Shown: positions 43,650 through 55,443 of the stretch, piece after piece
How the letters are laid out: each line of letters starts with the position of its first letter
How positions within the stretch are numbered: the first letter of the stretch is position 1
DNA from: Sphagnum compactum
Taxonomy: Eukaryota > Bryophyta > Sphagnopsida > Sphagnales
Assembly (NCBI GenBank): GCA_965153455.1
Contig: OZ234499.1
Coordinates: 7,698,515 to 7,762,514 of the forward strand
Direction of reading: 5' to 3'
Length of the DNA: 64,000 nucleotides
Made by a program: the position numbers and the translations under genes
Notes under the pieces: generated by a model
What the model saw: the letters and a program-made list of their open reading frames with translations, nothing else
What the model was told of the DNA's origin: nothing
The model's database searches: none

Positions 43650-44860
43650 GTGTGTGTTTACCCATTGTGCCATGAATTTCAAGGGGGTTTGTTGTTTGTT
43701 TCAATTGTGTTGTGCATTTTGGATATGGATGAATTGGAAATGTTTGATTCTCTTGAAAATGAACTTCACATTGTTGGGAGAATTGGTCTAAGTTCAAAAA
43801 TACTTGAGTGCATTATGTCAAAAGGTGTTGCAGGTCTAGAATGTTGTTGATGGGGATCGTTAAGATGAAGAAAAAATGTTTTAGATATAACAATTGATGT
43901 AGTTAACTACAAATAAAAAATTATGGGTTCTACATCATCGTGTATCAAATTAATGGGTTTTTTTTGTTGAGTGAAAGTAACACCAAGGTTAATGTGCAAC
44001 CAATGCAAGTCATGAAGTTTTGATAATTTTGAAGTGTGGCCACAAATTCATATTGCACATAATTTAGAAGTGTGAGGTCTTACAAAAATTCTCACCTTGT
44101 TTAGATGCAATTCATTCAAGATCTTGTGTTAATGATTGCAAAAGGTTATATGCTATTATTTGTTGTGGAAAGTCTTGGTTGAAGCAAATGGTGCTTCCTC
44201 TCTATGGTCAAATATAATTTCCATCTCAAAAATAGCTTGTTCATGAATATCTTCTTGCTATGTTATACATCATGGAAATTTATGTGTTTCCTACCATTGG
44301 TCAGGTGCAACTATGACAACAACTTTTAACCTATGGATATTAAGGTTAAGCTATGACATTTTTTACTTCGGTTGTCAATTTTATCAACCAAGATTAAGTT
44401 CCTTATCAAATAACAATTGGATTGTTCAAAGCATTTAATACTTTTGGTGCAACTCTTGGAGAATATGTGAAAATTTTGTTGGCAAAATTCAACTTGACAA
44501 AAAATGTTATAACCTACGAAAAAGATGAAGGAGCCAATATAAGTTCTCTCACAATTGTCCTCACTTTTGTTGTGTCTTGTGAACTATTATAGTTACTTCA
44601 ATTGTTTATTAGTTTTAGAAGCTAAAAAACCATGGAATATGTTAATGCAATCAACATTTGTTGCACACATCAAAGTTCATCTTTGCAAACTAGGGTTCTC
44701 AAGGGTCTTACAAGGGCAATTGCCCAGGCAATAATTAAAACTTTAAACCTTGTTGCTCACCAATGTTTATTGAATCAATGTAGAGGGTATTAACTTTTAT
44801 TTGATGCATTGTTTGTTAGTTTGGCAGTCATGGGGATGATGAAAAATGAATATGCACATC
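43650..44860 (+). pseudogene. Degenerate hAT-like transposase remnant
   Basis: An uninterrupted plus-strand stretch at about 44420-44590 reads LFKAFNTFGATLGEYVKIL, then LAKFNLTKNVITYEKDEGAN, then SSLTIVLTFVVSCEL. The pattern of a short beta-rich segment, a leucine-rich helix, then K-DEGAN and a Cys resembles the catalytic-core segment of hAT-type, zinc-finger-BED transposases as I recall them. Stops and frameshifts flank it on both sides. The 66-codon frame at 43650-43850 may belong to the same element. No terminal inverted repeats or target duplications were resolved. Confidence 0.4.
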
Positions 44861-47800
44861 AAATTGTTATTGTTCCTCCATTGTAGTGTGAGGAATTTGA
44901 TTAGGAAACATATATTTTGTATGGTAAAATGGTTGCATATGTTATTAATATGTTTTGTCCTTTTTTAAATTTAGCATAAACTTTCTTTTAGGAGAAAGTT
45001 CATATGATGCATAGGGGTCTTAGTCCTTTACAGATAGTATGACACAATATTGTCCACTGTCAAATTTTAATATATATTTTTAAACATATATTTAAAATTT
45101 TTGAAAATTAAATAGAGGAATATGACAAGTTGAATGTATGTAAACATGATATAAAATTATAAGTTTCATATTATTATTTTAGATAGTATTTTGCTAATAT
45201 TTTGCTAAAATGCAAGTGTGGAAAAAAACCAACATAACATAAAAAATAAAACTTGAAAAAACTACCAAAAAAACACCCCCCAAAAAATACCACAAGGTTA
45301 TGTGTGTCTTTCTCCTACATTTAAACATGTCTTTTTAAAGAACATTCATTGCCCCAACAATGTTTACAATACATGTATTTTTTAATGTATTAAGACTTTT
45401 AATATTAAAATAGTGCTTCAAATAAAATCTCTCCTAAATTTAAATAAATTTAAATATCTAAATTCCTCAAGTAGTTGGCCACTTTTGGTCCATGTTAAAG
45501 GACCAAAACGTTTGGGTTGATGTTTGATCTATGTTTTAAAAACATGGATTGCATCATGGATCACATAGGCATAAAACAAATAATTTTGTTGGTGCAACAA
45601 TATGATGATTTTGTTTTGTTGTGCTCATTGAACAATAATGTGGGTTTTCTAAATCCAAGTCAAGCTACCACACCTTTAGCTCCTACACCACCTCAACCAC
45701 CTTCAAATGGGTTGTGTGGGTTAGTTGCTTCATCACAAGAAGGTTTTGAAAGTTTTATCAAAGCTAAACTTTCTATGTTTCACAAGTTTCATGTGGAGAA
45801 TGCAAATGGGCTTGATCCATTGAAGTGGTGAGGTTACAATCAATTTAAATTCCCAAATGTAAGTTTTTTGGCACAACAGATTTTAAGGATCCTAGGTTCA
45901 CAAATAAAAACAAAATGAATATTTTTAGTTGTAGGTGTATTCACTAGCTGATGACAATGTTGTCTTGGGATTGAAAATCTTGACAAGCTCGTAATGATTT
46001 ACAAAAATTAGTCTAGTGATGCATGAAATGATTGTAACCTTGTTGATGAATAGAAATTGGTTAAATTTTTTGTGGTTGAGGAAACCTTGTTGGAAGAACA
46101 TGACAACATGTTAAAGAAGGCATGATATTTTGAAAAATGAATCTTGAGTTTGAGGATGTAAAACTTGTAGAGCTAGATTGCAAATTCATTATATTTTGCA
46201 TTCATATTTTTCTTTCAAAATTTGTAATTGTAACATTTTGAACTTCAACACCTCACACCCTTGTAATTCTTGCTAGATGAAATGCTTGATGTGGAATATT
46301 ATTTGTATTGTATCTTATTTTGTGATTCTACTCATCTTAACATTTTATTATATTTATTAAACCCATAAAAAAAGTATTTTCACACATTGAAAACACTAAA
46401 TCCAATACTTGGATCCAAGTTGTTATTTATGTAAAATGAAATTTGACAGACTTGATTCATATTGCTACTTTTAATTTACCTACAACCAAGTATTGATAAT
46501 AGAAAGGTACCAAAAATTTATATTTAAAAAAAAACTAATTCTTACCCAAATTGAAAAATTAAAAAACTTGATACTAAAAATCATCTGGTATCTCCAAAAC
46601 CTGATACTATAACAACATTGGTTCAAACACCCACCCACCAAATCCATCGTAGTCTTTTTGTAACTTCTTATATTTTTCTTAGTTTTTTTTCAATTAATGA
46701 TGTTTGATTTAGTTTGGGCTTTTGTCAAGCTAATGTTCTTCTCATGAACAACTAAGATCACTCCAAACCCCACTATTACATGTAAATGCTCACTATGTTT
46801 CTTACATTTGCATCTACTTGATTACCATAAAATCTCTAATTAAAAATAATGTTTTGTGAACACATCTTATCGCATGCTCCCCTAAATTGATGTCCAATTT
46901 CGAATGCTTAAATGCATAAGGAACCACAATTTGCCTCCTTAAAATAAATGGAGCCATGGCCAATTACCCCTCATGTTTTCAACTTGCCATTAGTACCTCC
47001 ATATTCGTTTGTATGTACCCTACCAAAACACCTTGGCATTTGAAAAGAAAAACACTGATTTGGACCATTAATTCTCATTGAATTGTGATCAATAACATAT
47101 ATTGTGTTGTTTGTGAGTTGCAATTTGCAACTCTTAAAGCTATAATCAATGTATGTGTTATATTGTCGTTGAAAATGGGCAAGGGAAAAAAAAAATCTTA
47201 TACATGTGAAGATGATCTCTCCACTTCATGGGAGCTTCCCATAAGTGAAATCGAAATATGCCGATGGTTTGCTTTCCAATTCCATTATTTATCTTTTTGA
47301 CATCAAACCAAACTTAGTCTTTAGGCTACTTCCCTTTGATGACCAACACCAACCTTCTATTTCCTTCTGTTAAAGGCTAATGTTAGACTATATGTTGGGT
47401 CCATTTTGAAGGATGAGGTCAATAGGAATAGGACCAACAAGGAACTGGTTCTAACTAACACCAGGCTTACTACACTACTCTAATACCCGCCCAACACTGG
47501 TTATGAGAACGAAGATGCCCCTTATTCATCCATGCATAGAGAGGTTATGTGAATGCTCATCCAAGTATTATGAAGGGTTATGGAATCATTGGGCCAATGA
47601 GAGCCCAGGATGTGATACCTTGTGCTAAACTAGTAAGAACCCTTAATGACAGGGCGGTTGAAGATTACGGGTTGTAACTTGTGACCTAACAACCAATCAG
47701 AGCATCGAGATTCTCACAAGGGATGGTTACAACCCCCCTAAACCTTTATCCTCTAATTGGTATCATTGTATTCCTATCCCATAACTAACCAAGGTGGTGA

Positions 47801-48420
47801 GCTAGGTGTTAACCATCCACATGTACCTAAGTACCTAGTAGCCACCAAGTGCTTAAAATACATACCTACCTACATAGTAACCACTCATATTCCTTCCTTA
47901 CTTACCTATGATACTTTTACTCGCTTACATAGATAGTTAATTACCTCGGTAGTGTGACATGGAAGTAAGAGGGTTTACTTGATTGAAGTAAGAGGGTTTA
48001 CTTGATTTTCCAAGCTCTTTCCAACAACACCAAAGGCACTTGCAATCCCTCCGAAATTTCCAGCTACGATTTAATTTAATTTCCGTGAAGAAATCATTCA
48101 ATATTCAAGAACTTTTGTATCATAAGTCCAAAAGCCATGAAACTAAGCCTATGCACCCCTCCTCCTCAAGAGCTTTCTAAAGAGACCAAGAACGCAATCT
48201 GAAGCATCCTGGTTCCGTGGATCTCATAAGTACAAAACAAAACAAACAAACTACCTTCCTTCAAAGAGAGATGTTTGGTCAAATTATAGATAGGAGTCCA
48301 TGTGTGAAATGCCTCTTGTTGTAAATTGTCAACTACCAACTACCCCTCAAGCTTTCCAACCTTATCATGATCATATTCTCAACGCCTTACCATACATAAC
48401 GAACATGGTCATTTTTTCAT
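44861..48420. other. Intergenic sequence, mostly AT-rich
   Basis: No gene is supported. The plus frame at 45517-45831 (104 codons, with a PPQPPSNGLCGLV stretch) may be transposon debris; 47085-47300 is unassigned. ACCTACC-rich sequence lies at about 47800-47960. Confidence 0.4.
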
Positions 48421-48424
48421 TTTT

Positions 48425-48690
48425 TTTTTCAATTTTGTGATCTAGTCAAATTGGCATCATCCAAAAGAAAATTAGGCAAATTTGGCTATAGACCATATAT
48501 GAAGGTAAAATATTTAATAATAATTATATGTTTTGGCTACCTGCTGGAACCTGTTGTAGAACCTATTGATGATTTCCAGTAATCAAAATGAAAATCTAGA
48601 AGCCATTTTTCACAAAATACTTTGTATGTGTCAAAATGAATTTTTCAGGTCAAAAAAATGAGAAAATTCACCCAAAATTCACATACATTT
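48425..48690 (+). repeat. Dispersed repeat family B, copy 2
   Basis: CAATTTTGTGATCTAGTCAA, GCATCATCCAAAAGAAAATT, CAAATTTGGCTATAG, TTTTGGCTACCTGCTGGAAC and CTGTTGTAGAA follow the order of the 54.3-55.2 kb copies. Confidence 0.8.
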
Positions 48691-51550
48691 GGTTGTTACA
48701 TGACTGAATAATTTTTCAGCAAAAATGTGAAAGAAATATTGTCTTCTTTCCGTTAAATTACTGGAAGATCCAACACAATTGGAGTGATTTACTCTTTGTT
48801 TTTATTTTTAATTTTTTAAAATTTATATTCCATCTTGTCAAGTCTAGAACCTTCCTAGTTCAGTCTTGAAAGTCTCAAGTCTTAACTTGTCCTTTGTGCT
48901 TTCTTGGTGCCCAAACTTAGGAAGGACAATTTCTTATATGTAACATCCAATAAACCTTTGGGTTTTGCTATTACGTCGTGTAAATATCCCGTGGTTAAAG
49001 AACGCTCATTTTAAATATCTTGGATGTCCAATGTGATTAATCCATCCAGCCCATTTTTTAGTTTTTTGAGTGATACAATTATACACTACCTACTTCCAAA
49101 AAATAACAAGGTATTGTTTAGTGTATTATGTGAAATTATTTTTTCCACCCTATAATTACATAGCACATATTTAAGTCACCCTAAATGTAAATATAATTAT
49201 TTATTTGCATCAAGTTTCGATATCCTATGTTTATTTAAAATCTCAATTTTAATACTTGAAGTTGAAAAGCATGATGGGATGCATCTGACCATGATCAGAT
49301 CATGTGATGAGACTACTATTTTTTCAACATATCATATGTATTTAATATATTTTTCAACTAGATAATTGGGAGATGGTAAAGCAGAATACCCATTTAATGA
49401 GGTCCATTTAATGAGGTTTTTTTCCAAAATGATTCAACTATCAATGGTGTGAAAAAATATTTCATTTTATGTTGTTTCACATTTGATTACTAATTCATTT
49501 ATTAACCTACTAATTGAACTTCCTAACAACTAATACTTTTAAAAATTAATACATATGCTATATTACAAACATGTGAATTTTATGATTACATTATTTCAAA
49601 AATTAAATTTATTTCATTGTCAGATCTAAAAATAAGATTTAATATAAAACTATATTTGAATATATGGCCCAAATCAAAATATTAGTTAAGTGTATCATTA
49701 TTTGGCATGTCAAATTTAATATTTTATAAGATCAAATTAATTATGGAATTGAAATAAATTGGACATAATTATGAAATTAAATAATTAATTTAATTGAATA
49801 ATGAAATTAAATACACTTGTAATTAGATCCATTATGAAACTATTTAATTATATGATAAGGTTTTTTTTTTTTTTTGAGGTAGGGAATCTTTCACAAGAGG
49901 ACTTACCCAGATTTGGCTACAAGACAAAAAGAAAAATAAATTTTTTTTGAGACTTTGTTATGTAATGGTGACATATAAAAACCTATAGTCTAAATATGAT
50001 GATTTCAAAAAAATTCCCTCAAAATGTGATAAATTTGGAGGTTTATATTCCCAAAATTTTCTTTATAGAAACCCAATTTTTCATTAATTGTCAAGTAGAA
50101 AACAAAATGCAAAGTGCCACCACCGTGCCACACAACATTATCATGAACCCAAACATAAAGACCTACTTCAATTTTGTTTTGTGTAATTGGATAGAACCTT
50201 ACAAAGCTTATTTTTCTTACTCTGCGGGGGGCATTTCAGAAAACAGAATTCTCACTATGATATGGGCTTTTCTAGAATAAGTGCCCATGTGAAGCAAGTT
50301 ATGGTAAAGCCCACGGCTACGATTTTACCCTACACAAAATGTGCATCTGAAGGTCTTGTTTCCTAATGAAAAAAAGGAAAAGAAAAAGTCTTGTTCATCA
50401 CATTTGCAAACTAATCGAGGTAGTAATTCATTCTTGGGTTTCCCATAAATCCCATCTGCTTGAAGTTGAATAGGTAGTTTTTCTACTGCATAGTTATGAT
50501 AGTCAGGAGCCCTCATCACTGTGTATAATCAATGATTGTTTTTTTCAAAATATGTAATTATTTAAAAATAATTACCTATTTTGAAAATGGCCATAATGAA
50601 ACCCTGGCAAACACCAATAATCAAAAGTACCCAACCAAGGAGAAAAAAAAGAAGGAACAAAAAGAGAGGACCAAAGTCCGAGCCTAAAGGACAAAATCCA
50701 AAACAGGTCACAAAAGGGGCAAAGGAATAAATCGTGTTCCAAAGACCTCACACTAAGCATATTTGAAAGGGAAAGGGATAGGAAATCTGAAAGAGCACTA
50801 AGCCTAGAAGAGCCTTCACTTGCAATGATAGTGCACTTTAAAACAAATATGGCTTGAGTTCTTTGCAAAGCTATTGACACCTTTAGTCTAAAGAAAGCAT
50901 GTAAAACAATCAAAGGAAGGTCACTTGTGCCCTTTGTTGATTATGCAATGTGAGCACATGGTGAAAAAATTGGGTCTACAAATGGTAACGTAGCATCTAT
51001 GGGTTCTTGACATCAACTAGAGAATTATCATTGATTGCAAAGAATCCCCAACATATTGAGTTCATGTTATTTGGTTTTCATTTTTGAGCTTGAGCTCCAA
51101 TAGTTACAAGATGCAGCTCATCATTCTCTACAAGATCATTGTCACATCCTATGGAAGGGGGATTCGTCACCTATGTAATTTTTTTTAATCTACCCACTAT
51201 CACCTACGTATTATTTGTTGGAGATTGACAATGGATCAATGAGAGAATAAAAATCACAAAGATGTTGTTACAAACCTGTGATCCACCCCGCGCTCTTGCC
51301 TAATCTAAATAAGAGATGAACTCTCCCGTGCAAATGTTACCTACCCTAGAAGACACATGGACAAGGCCATCATCTCGTGCATTGAGATATCTCACACTAA
51401 ACTTAACTAGAGATATTTAAGTGAACTTACTTAACATATCTCTAGTCCCAAAAGTATGTGCATTTAATATAAATATCTCAAATAATTATAATTTGATAAA
51501 AATGACTTAAGTAACTTGGTAGGAAGTTGATGCCCAACACCTCACTTAAC
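48691..51550. other. Intergenic AT-rich sequence
   Basis: No gene is supported. A short fragment of repeat family B lies at about 49875-49940 (CACAAGAGGACTTACCCAGA then TTTGGCTACAAGA). 50580-50720 reads on the plus strand as a Lys/Arg-rich stretch (RRKKRRNKKRGPKSEPKG) that soon meets stops, probably transposon debris. Confidence 0.4.
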
Positions 51551-51559
51551 AAACTATTA

Positions 51560-51955
51560 AGTCACACACTTAATCACACCCATCTTGTTTCCCACCAAAT
51601 GTTGATGAATCTCAATATGTTTTATGCAAACATGAAATACTAGGTTTTTTGGTAAAGATATACAACTTAGATTGTCATCATATATGACAATGGGTTTCAT
51701 GTGTGAAACACCAATGTTCCCAAAAAATGATGAAAGTCACATTGCTTGCTTTGTTGCTTGTGAAGTTGCCATATAGTCAGCTTTTATTGATGACATAACA
51801 ATATAAGTTTGTTTTTTGTAATTCTAACTAATAGCACCATTTCCCAATAAGAAAACATAACTCGATGTAAATTTGCTATCATCCATATTGTCAGCCCAAT
51901 TTACATCGTAATGGGCACACATTTGTGCGCTTCCATAAACAATATCGTAATCCTC
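51560..51955 (-). pseudogene. Ty1/copia retrotransposon RNase H remnant
   Basis: Read on the minus strand, the segment gives DYDIVYG, then WADNMDDSKFTSSYVFLLGN, GAIS (stop) NYKKQT, MSSIKADYMATSQATKQAM and KNLVFHVCIKHIEIHQHLV. This is the order of the copia RNase H domain (DWAGD-x-DDRxSTSGYVF, GAISWxSKKQ, SSTEAEYMA, KNPVFHxRTKHIEIxxHF). Several in-frame stops and the loss of the catalytic-type acidic residue in the EAEY motif (KADY here) show that it is dead. No LTRs were resolved. The other polymerase domains were not found nearby. Confidence 0.8.
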
Positions 51956-52507
51956 AATATTGAGACACTAACTTTCGTAAACATTCTTTTTGAAATGCAC
52001 ATGGCTCATATTGTTGTAAGTGGACACTCTCAACATTCGATGAGTTGGTTGTCAATTTTCACTTGGCCCATCGAAATCCTCATCAACACCACCAACAGTG
52101 TCAAGAATCATAACTTTGTCCTGTTCTGCCAGGCTAGTTACAGAAATTGACACAAAAGCCGAATATGTATTATTTGGCGTTATGGATATGCATAACTGGG
52201 AAAAAGTCTATAGCCGGCCAACACTGGTAGCAAGCAAGGATGAGGGCACTGACCAAGGCGGTGCAAGGCCCTTACCAAGGCTGCTGCAGAAAATTTCCTT
52301 CTTTTTCATTAAGATCAAGATCTGCATAAAATGGAAGAAACTGCTCCAAGAACAGAAGATCTTGCCCTGGAATGCAAGAACCTACTTCAAAGAATGAAAT
52401 GACAAATACCCCATTCCCTTGGGCAATTGCAAATTATGCTGCAGAACATACCCTTTGAATACGCCAGGAAATATTTTGCAGCTTCTTACCATTATTACTC
52501 AAAATAG

Positions 52508-52925
52508 TCCTACATTTGAGTTATTCGTAAAGTCAGGCGATTAGGGGACAAAACCGGCCAGTTTCGGCATAATAGGGCATCAAACGCGTAACTGGGAATG
52601 CCAATTTTATGAAAGGAAATACCTGGGACCCAAACTAGTTTTTCCGCCAATTTTGGTAGTAAACTGAGTTTCATCCTGTGTTTCCTTCTTCCGGAGCGCC
52701 TGCACTGCTGCTACAGATATTTTCACTGCTGCTACATGTACAATTACTATAATTATTTTCGAACCTTGTGCATTAAATGCTGAGTTTGAGCATTTCATAC
52801 TCAGATTTAATAAAATTTACTCACTTTGCAGATACCACTGAAAGAGAGGATAGGGGCGAAACGAGAGGAGATAGGGGGTGAAACAGAGGGTGACTTTATG
52901 GATAACTCTATTACACCAAAACTGG
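52508..52925 (-). repeat. Dispersed repeat family A, copy 2
   Basis: Its reverse complement follows 12155-12545 almost throughout; this and copy 1 are the two fullest copies. The minus frame 52607-52798 shares KIGGKTSLGP with copy 1. Confidence 0.85.
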
Positions 52926-53159
52926 AAAGACACAAGAAAAATCAGGGGATGGGTAGTTCCATAGTGTTAAAGACTGGTTCCAAAATGTTTTAGTGTAGTT
53001 GGAGGGCATCTTATTTAGTGCAAATTTTCATCCATGAAGGGTGGGCGTTATGTTTTTCAGAACTTGCAATTACTATTTTTCCGAAATGCCAACCCTTTTT
53101 CTTTATAAAAAAAATCTCATGGTAGGTACTCATTATTGGATATCAAAAAAAAGAAATTA

Positions 53160-53470
53160 GAAAAATTGGAGCAGGTCATTATGCTCAATACAAGTGTGTC
53201 TTTTGCTGGGAAAATTTTAGCCAAATTTTGACTGGAAAAAAAATGATTTCAAGCTATTTTCAACGAAAAGAATGGTCCAAATTTGTCAAATTTTGACAGA
53301 AAAAAATTCCAAATCACCAAGTTTTTATGATAATTTTTTAATATAATAGGATTCTGTGTTTTTCTTACTTCCATATGTAATAATATGTTAACCAAATTTG
53401 ATAAAATTATTTTCTGTATTGTTGCCACTTTGACTACATCACAAAATCCTTGAAAGAAACCTTGCTCGGT
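53160..53470 (-). repeat. Dispersed repeat family B, inverted copy
   Basis: Its reverse complement begins GATTTTGTGATGTAGTCAAA, GTGGCAACAATAC and continues to ATCAAATTTGGTTAACAT, matching the start of the family B unit. It diverges towards the 53160 end. Confidence 0.6.
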
Positions 53471-53539
53471 ACAGTCCTGGGCAGCGGGCTTTACATACTG
53501 GTGGATTCATGCTTGGCCTCCAGTGTTTTTTTTTTTTGG

Positions 53540-53795
53540 TAGCGAAATTTCATCCTTTTGCAAAAGATATTTTCAAAAAAGAAAATTCTGTCTCAAATTC
53601 GTTTTAAAAAAAAAAAAATTGCCAAAAAATGACAATTTTTTTTTCCATTATTTTTTTGCCAGAAATTACCATGATTGCCTACAAACATGAAAGGGTGCTT
53701 AACATTTTATAATTTCATATTTGGAACATTGCCAAATTTGGCTAAATATGTTTATCGACTATCACCACTTGAGCAACATGACAAAATTGAAAAAA
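53540..53795 (-). repeat. Dispersed repeat family B, second inverted copy
   Basis: Its reverse complement reads CAATTTTGTCATGTTGCTCA, AGTGGTGATAGTCGATAAAC, ATATTTAGCCAAATTTGGCA, in the same order as the direct copies. Confidence 0.65.
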
Positions 53796-54084
53796 AAAAA
53801 AAAAAAAAACACTGATGCGTTCACCACCTCGCATGCGCCCTTTACCCTACACAAACAACTTGCTAACACCCCTAAATAAATAAATATTTTATTTTATTTT
53901 ATTTTATTTAAAATATTTTGAAATTTTATTCTTTAAATTTATAATGATAATTTATTTTAAAACAAAAAACTCACCTACCCACCTACGTAGGTCCTAGAAA
54001 GACACAGCTGTATAAGGTCTGTATTAGGCCACGCAGTCCAGTAAGTACCTACCTACCTACCTAAGCAATGGGAGTGCAGATTTT
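53796..54084. other. Intergenic sequence with simple repeats
   Basis: Poly-A near 53793, (ATTTT)n at about 53880-53915 and (ACCT)n at about 54048-54062. No gene is supported. Confidence 0.5.
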
Positions 54085-54290
54085 GGGTGACGTCACAGCA
54101 CAGCTGCCGTCCGTGTACGTGTCCCGCCAGCAACGGCAGTGGTCCGTCCGTCCGTCCGTCCTTCCTTCCTTCAGTTTACAGCTGTCACTGCTCTCCCTGC
54201 CACGCTTTGCTCCGCTGTCCCGCAACGGCACGTCGCCTCCTGTCGTCGTCGTTCGTCGTCGTCATCTCCCCCGCTCCGTCAGTGTTTTTT
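54085..54290 (+). promoter_or_regulatory. GC-rich segment with TGACGTCA, possible distal promoter of the EXORDIUM gene
   Basis: This is a GC-rich island in AT-rich DNA. It holds the bZIP-type palindrome TGACGTCA (54088-54095), another ACGT core (GTACGTG) and (GTCC)n plus CT-rich runs. Two overlapping plus frames (54068-54307 and 54087-54347) run through it but are Ser/Arg-rich low complexity. It may be a promoter or leader segment now separated from the gene by repeat B copies. Confidence 0.4.
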
Positions 54291-54291
54291 T

Positions 54292-55170
54292 TGGGGGGTC
54301 AATTTAGTTATGTAGCCAGAGTGGCGATCATCCACAAGAAGCTTTAGCCAAATATGGCTACTAGCTAAATATCAAAGTAAATTTTTAAAAACATTGTTCT
54401 ATACTTTTGGCTACCTACTTGAACTATGTATAAAAATCTGGCGATTTTTTCGTAAATTTTTTTTGAGTTATGGCTATTGATAATCTCAAAAAGCACTTGA
54501 TTTTATCACTTTTAATTTTTATTATATCTTTTTTGCTATACATATATATATAGCCAGCGAAAAATAAGGCTGCCCTGCTGCACCACTGTTTTTTTCCTTC
54601 AATTTTGTGTTGTAGCCAAAGTAGCAATAATCCACAAGAAGATTTAGCCAGATTTGGCTACAAGATACATACGAAAGTAAAAAAATTAAAACATACTCTG
54701 TAATTTTGACTCCTGACTTTAACCATGTATACAAATCTGACAAATTTTCTGAGATTTTTTTCTAATTATGGCGATTGAAAATCTCAAAAAGCACGAAATT
54801 TTCCCATTCACTTTTGATTTAGAATATAGCTTTTTTGGCTATTATAGCCAGCAAAGAAAAGGCTACCACCTACCTACCAGTGTGTTTTTGGGTCAATTTT
54901 GTTATGTAGCTAAAAGTGACAATGACCCACAAGAAGATTTAGCCAGATTTGGCTATAAGCTAAATCTTACAAAGCAAAAAGCTTTAAAACATCCTTCTAT
55001 ACTTTTAGCTACTCTACTGGAACCATGCATAGAAATCGGACAAAATTTCTTAGATTTTTTGTTCAAATTATGGCTATTGAAAATCTCAAAAACCACTAGA
55101 TTTTGCCACTCGCTTTTAAATTTTGAATATAGTTTTTTTGGTTATATATTGCCAGCAAAGAAAAGGCTGG
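54292..55170 (+). repeat. Three tandem copies of repeat family B
   Basis: Units begin at about 54292, 54592 and 54886. The word GTAGC(C/T)A(A/G)A followed by TCCACAAGAAG(A/C)TTTAGCCA-like recurs at 54312, 54613 and 54906, spacings of 301 and 293 bp. Each unit continues with TTGGCTA(C/T), AAA(G/T)TAAA-type sequence, CCATGTATA-like, AAATC(T/G)G(G/A)C and TATGGC(T/G)ATTGAAAATCTCA, AAAAGCAC. The core AGCCAAATTTGGCT (exact or one base off) is palindromic. Frames through the array, such as 54768-55307, are by-products. Confidence 0.9.
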
Positions 55171-55443
55171 CCCACATCCTCACCGACCCACCCACTCTCC
55201 CTTCCGGGCCCCGTCCTTCCTCCTTCCTTTGCTTCCTTCCTTGCTCCTTCCCCGCTTCTCTTCTCCCCGCGCACTTCACTCCTTTACCTTTCCTTCGCTG
55301 TTTATAATCGCTTCCGCCGCCTCTACACTCTCACCAATTTTCTGAGGATTTTTGAACTGTAGGGTGTTTCACAGAGCTGGTGATTGGGTTTTGTTTTTTT
55401 CGCGAGCTTACAAGCTCTCAAGGTCTGGAGTTTTTGACAGATC
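55171..55443 (+). promoter_or_regulatory. Core promoter and 5' leader of the EXORDIUM-like gene
   Basis: A CT-rich tract (about 55185-55290) is followed by TTTATAAT at 55301, a candidate TATA element, and a leader of about 110 bp to the ATG at 55444. The triple repeat B array ends only about 130 bp upstream of the TATA candidate. Confidence 0.5.

Noticed and set aside
50572-50913. 113-codon minus-strand hydrophobic frame
   Set aside because: Antisense to a Lys/Arg-rich plus-strand stretch that looks like transposon debris; no membrane-protein family recognised.
54768-55307. 179-codon plus-strand frame
   Set aside because: It crosses a repeat-B boundary and the CT-rich leader of the EXORDIUM gene; no independent coding signal.
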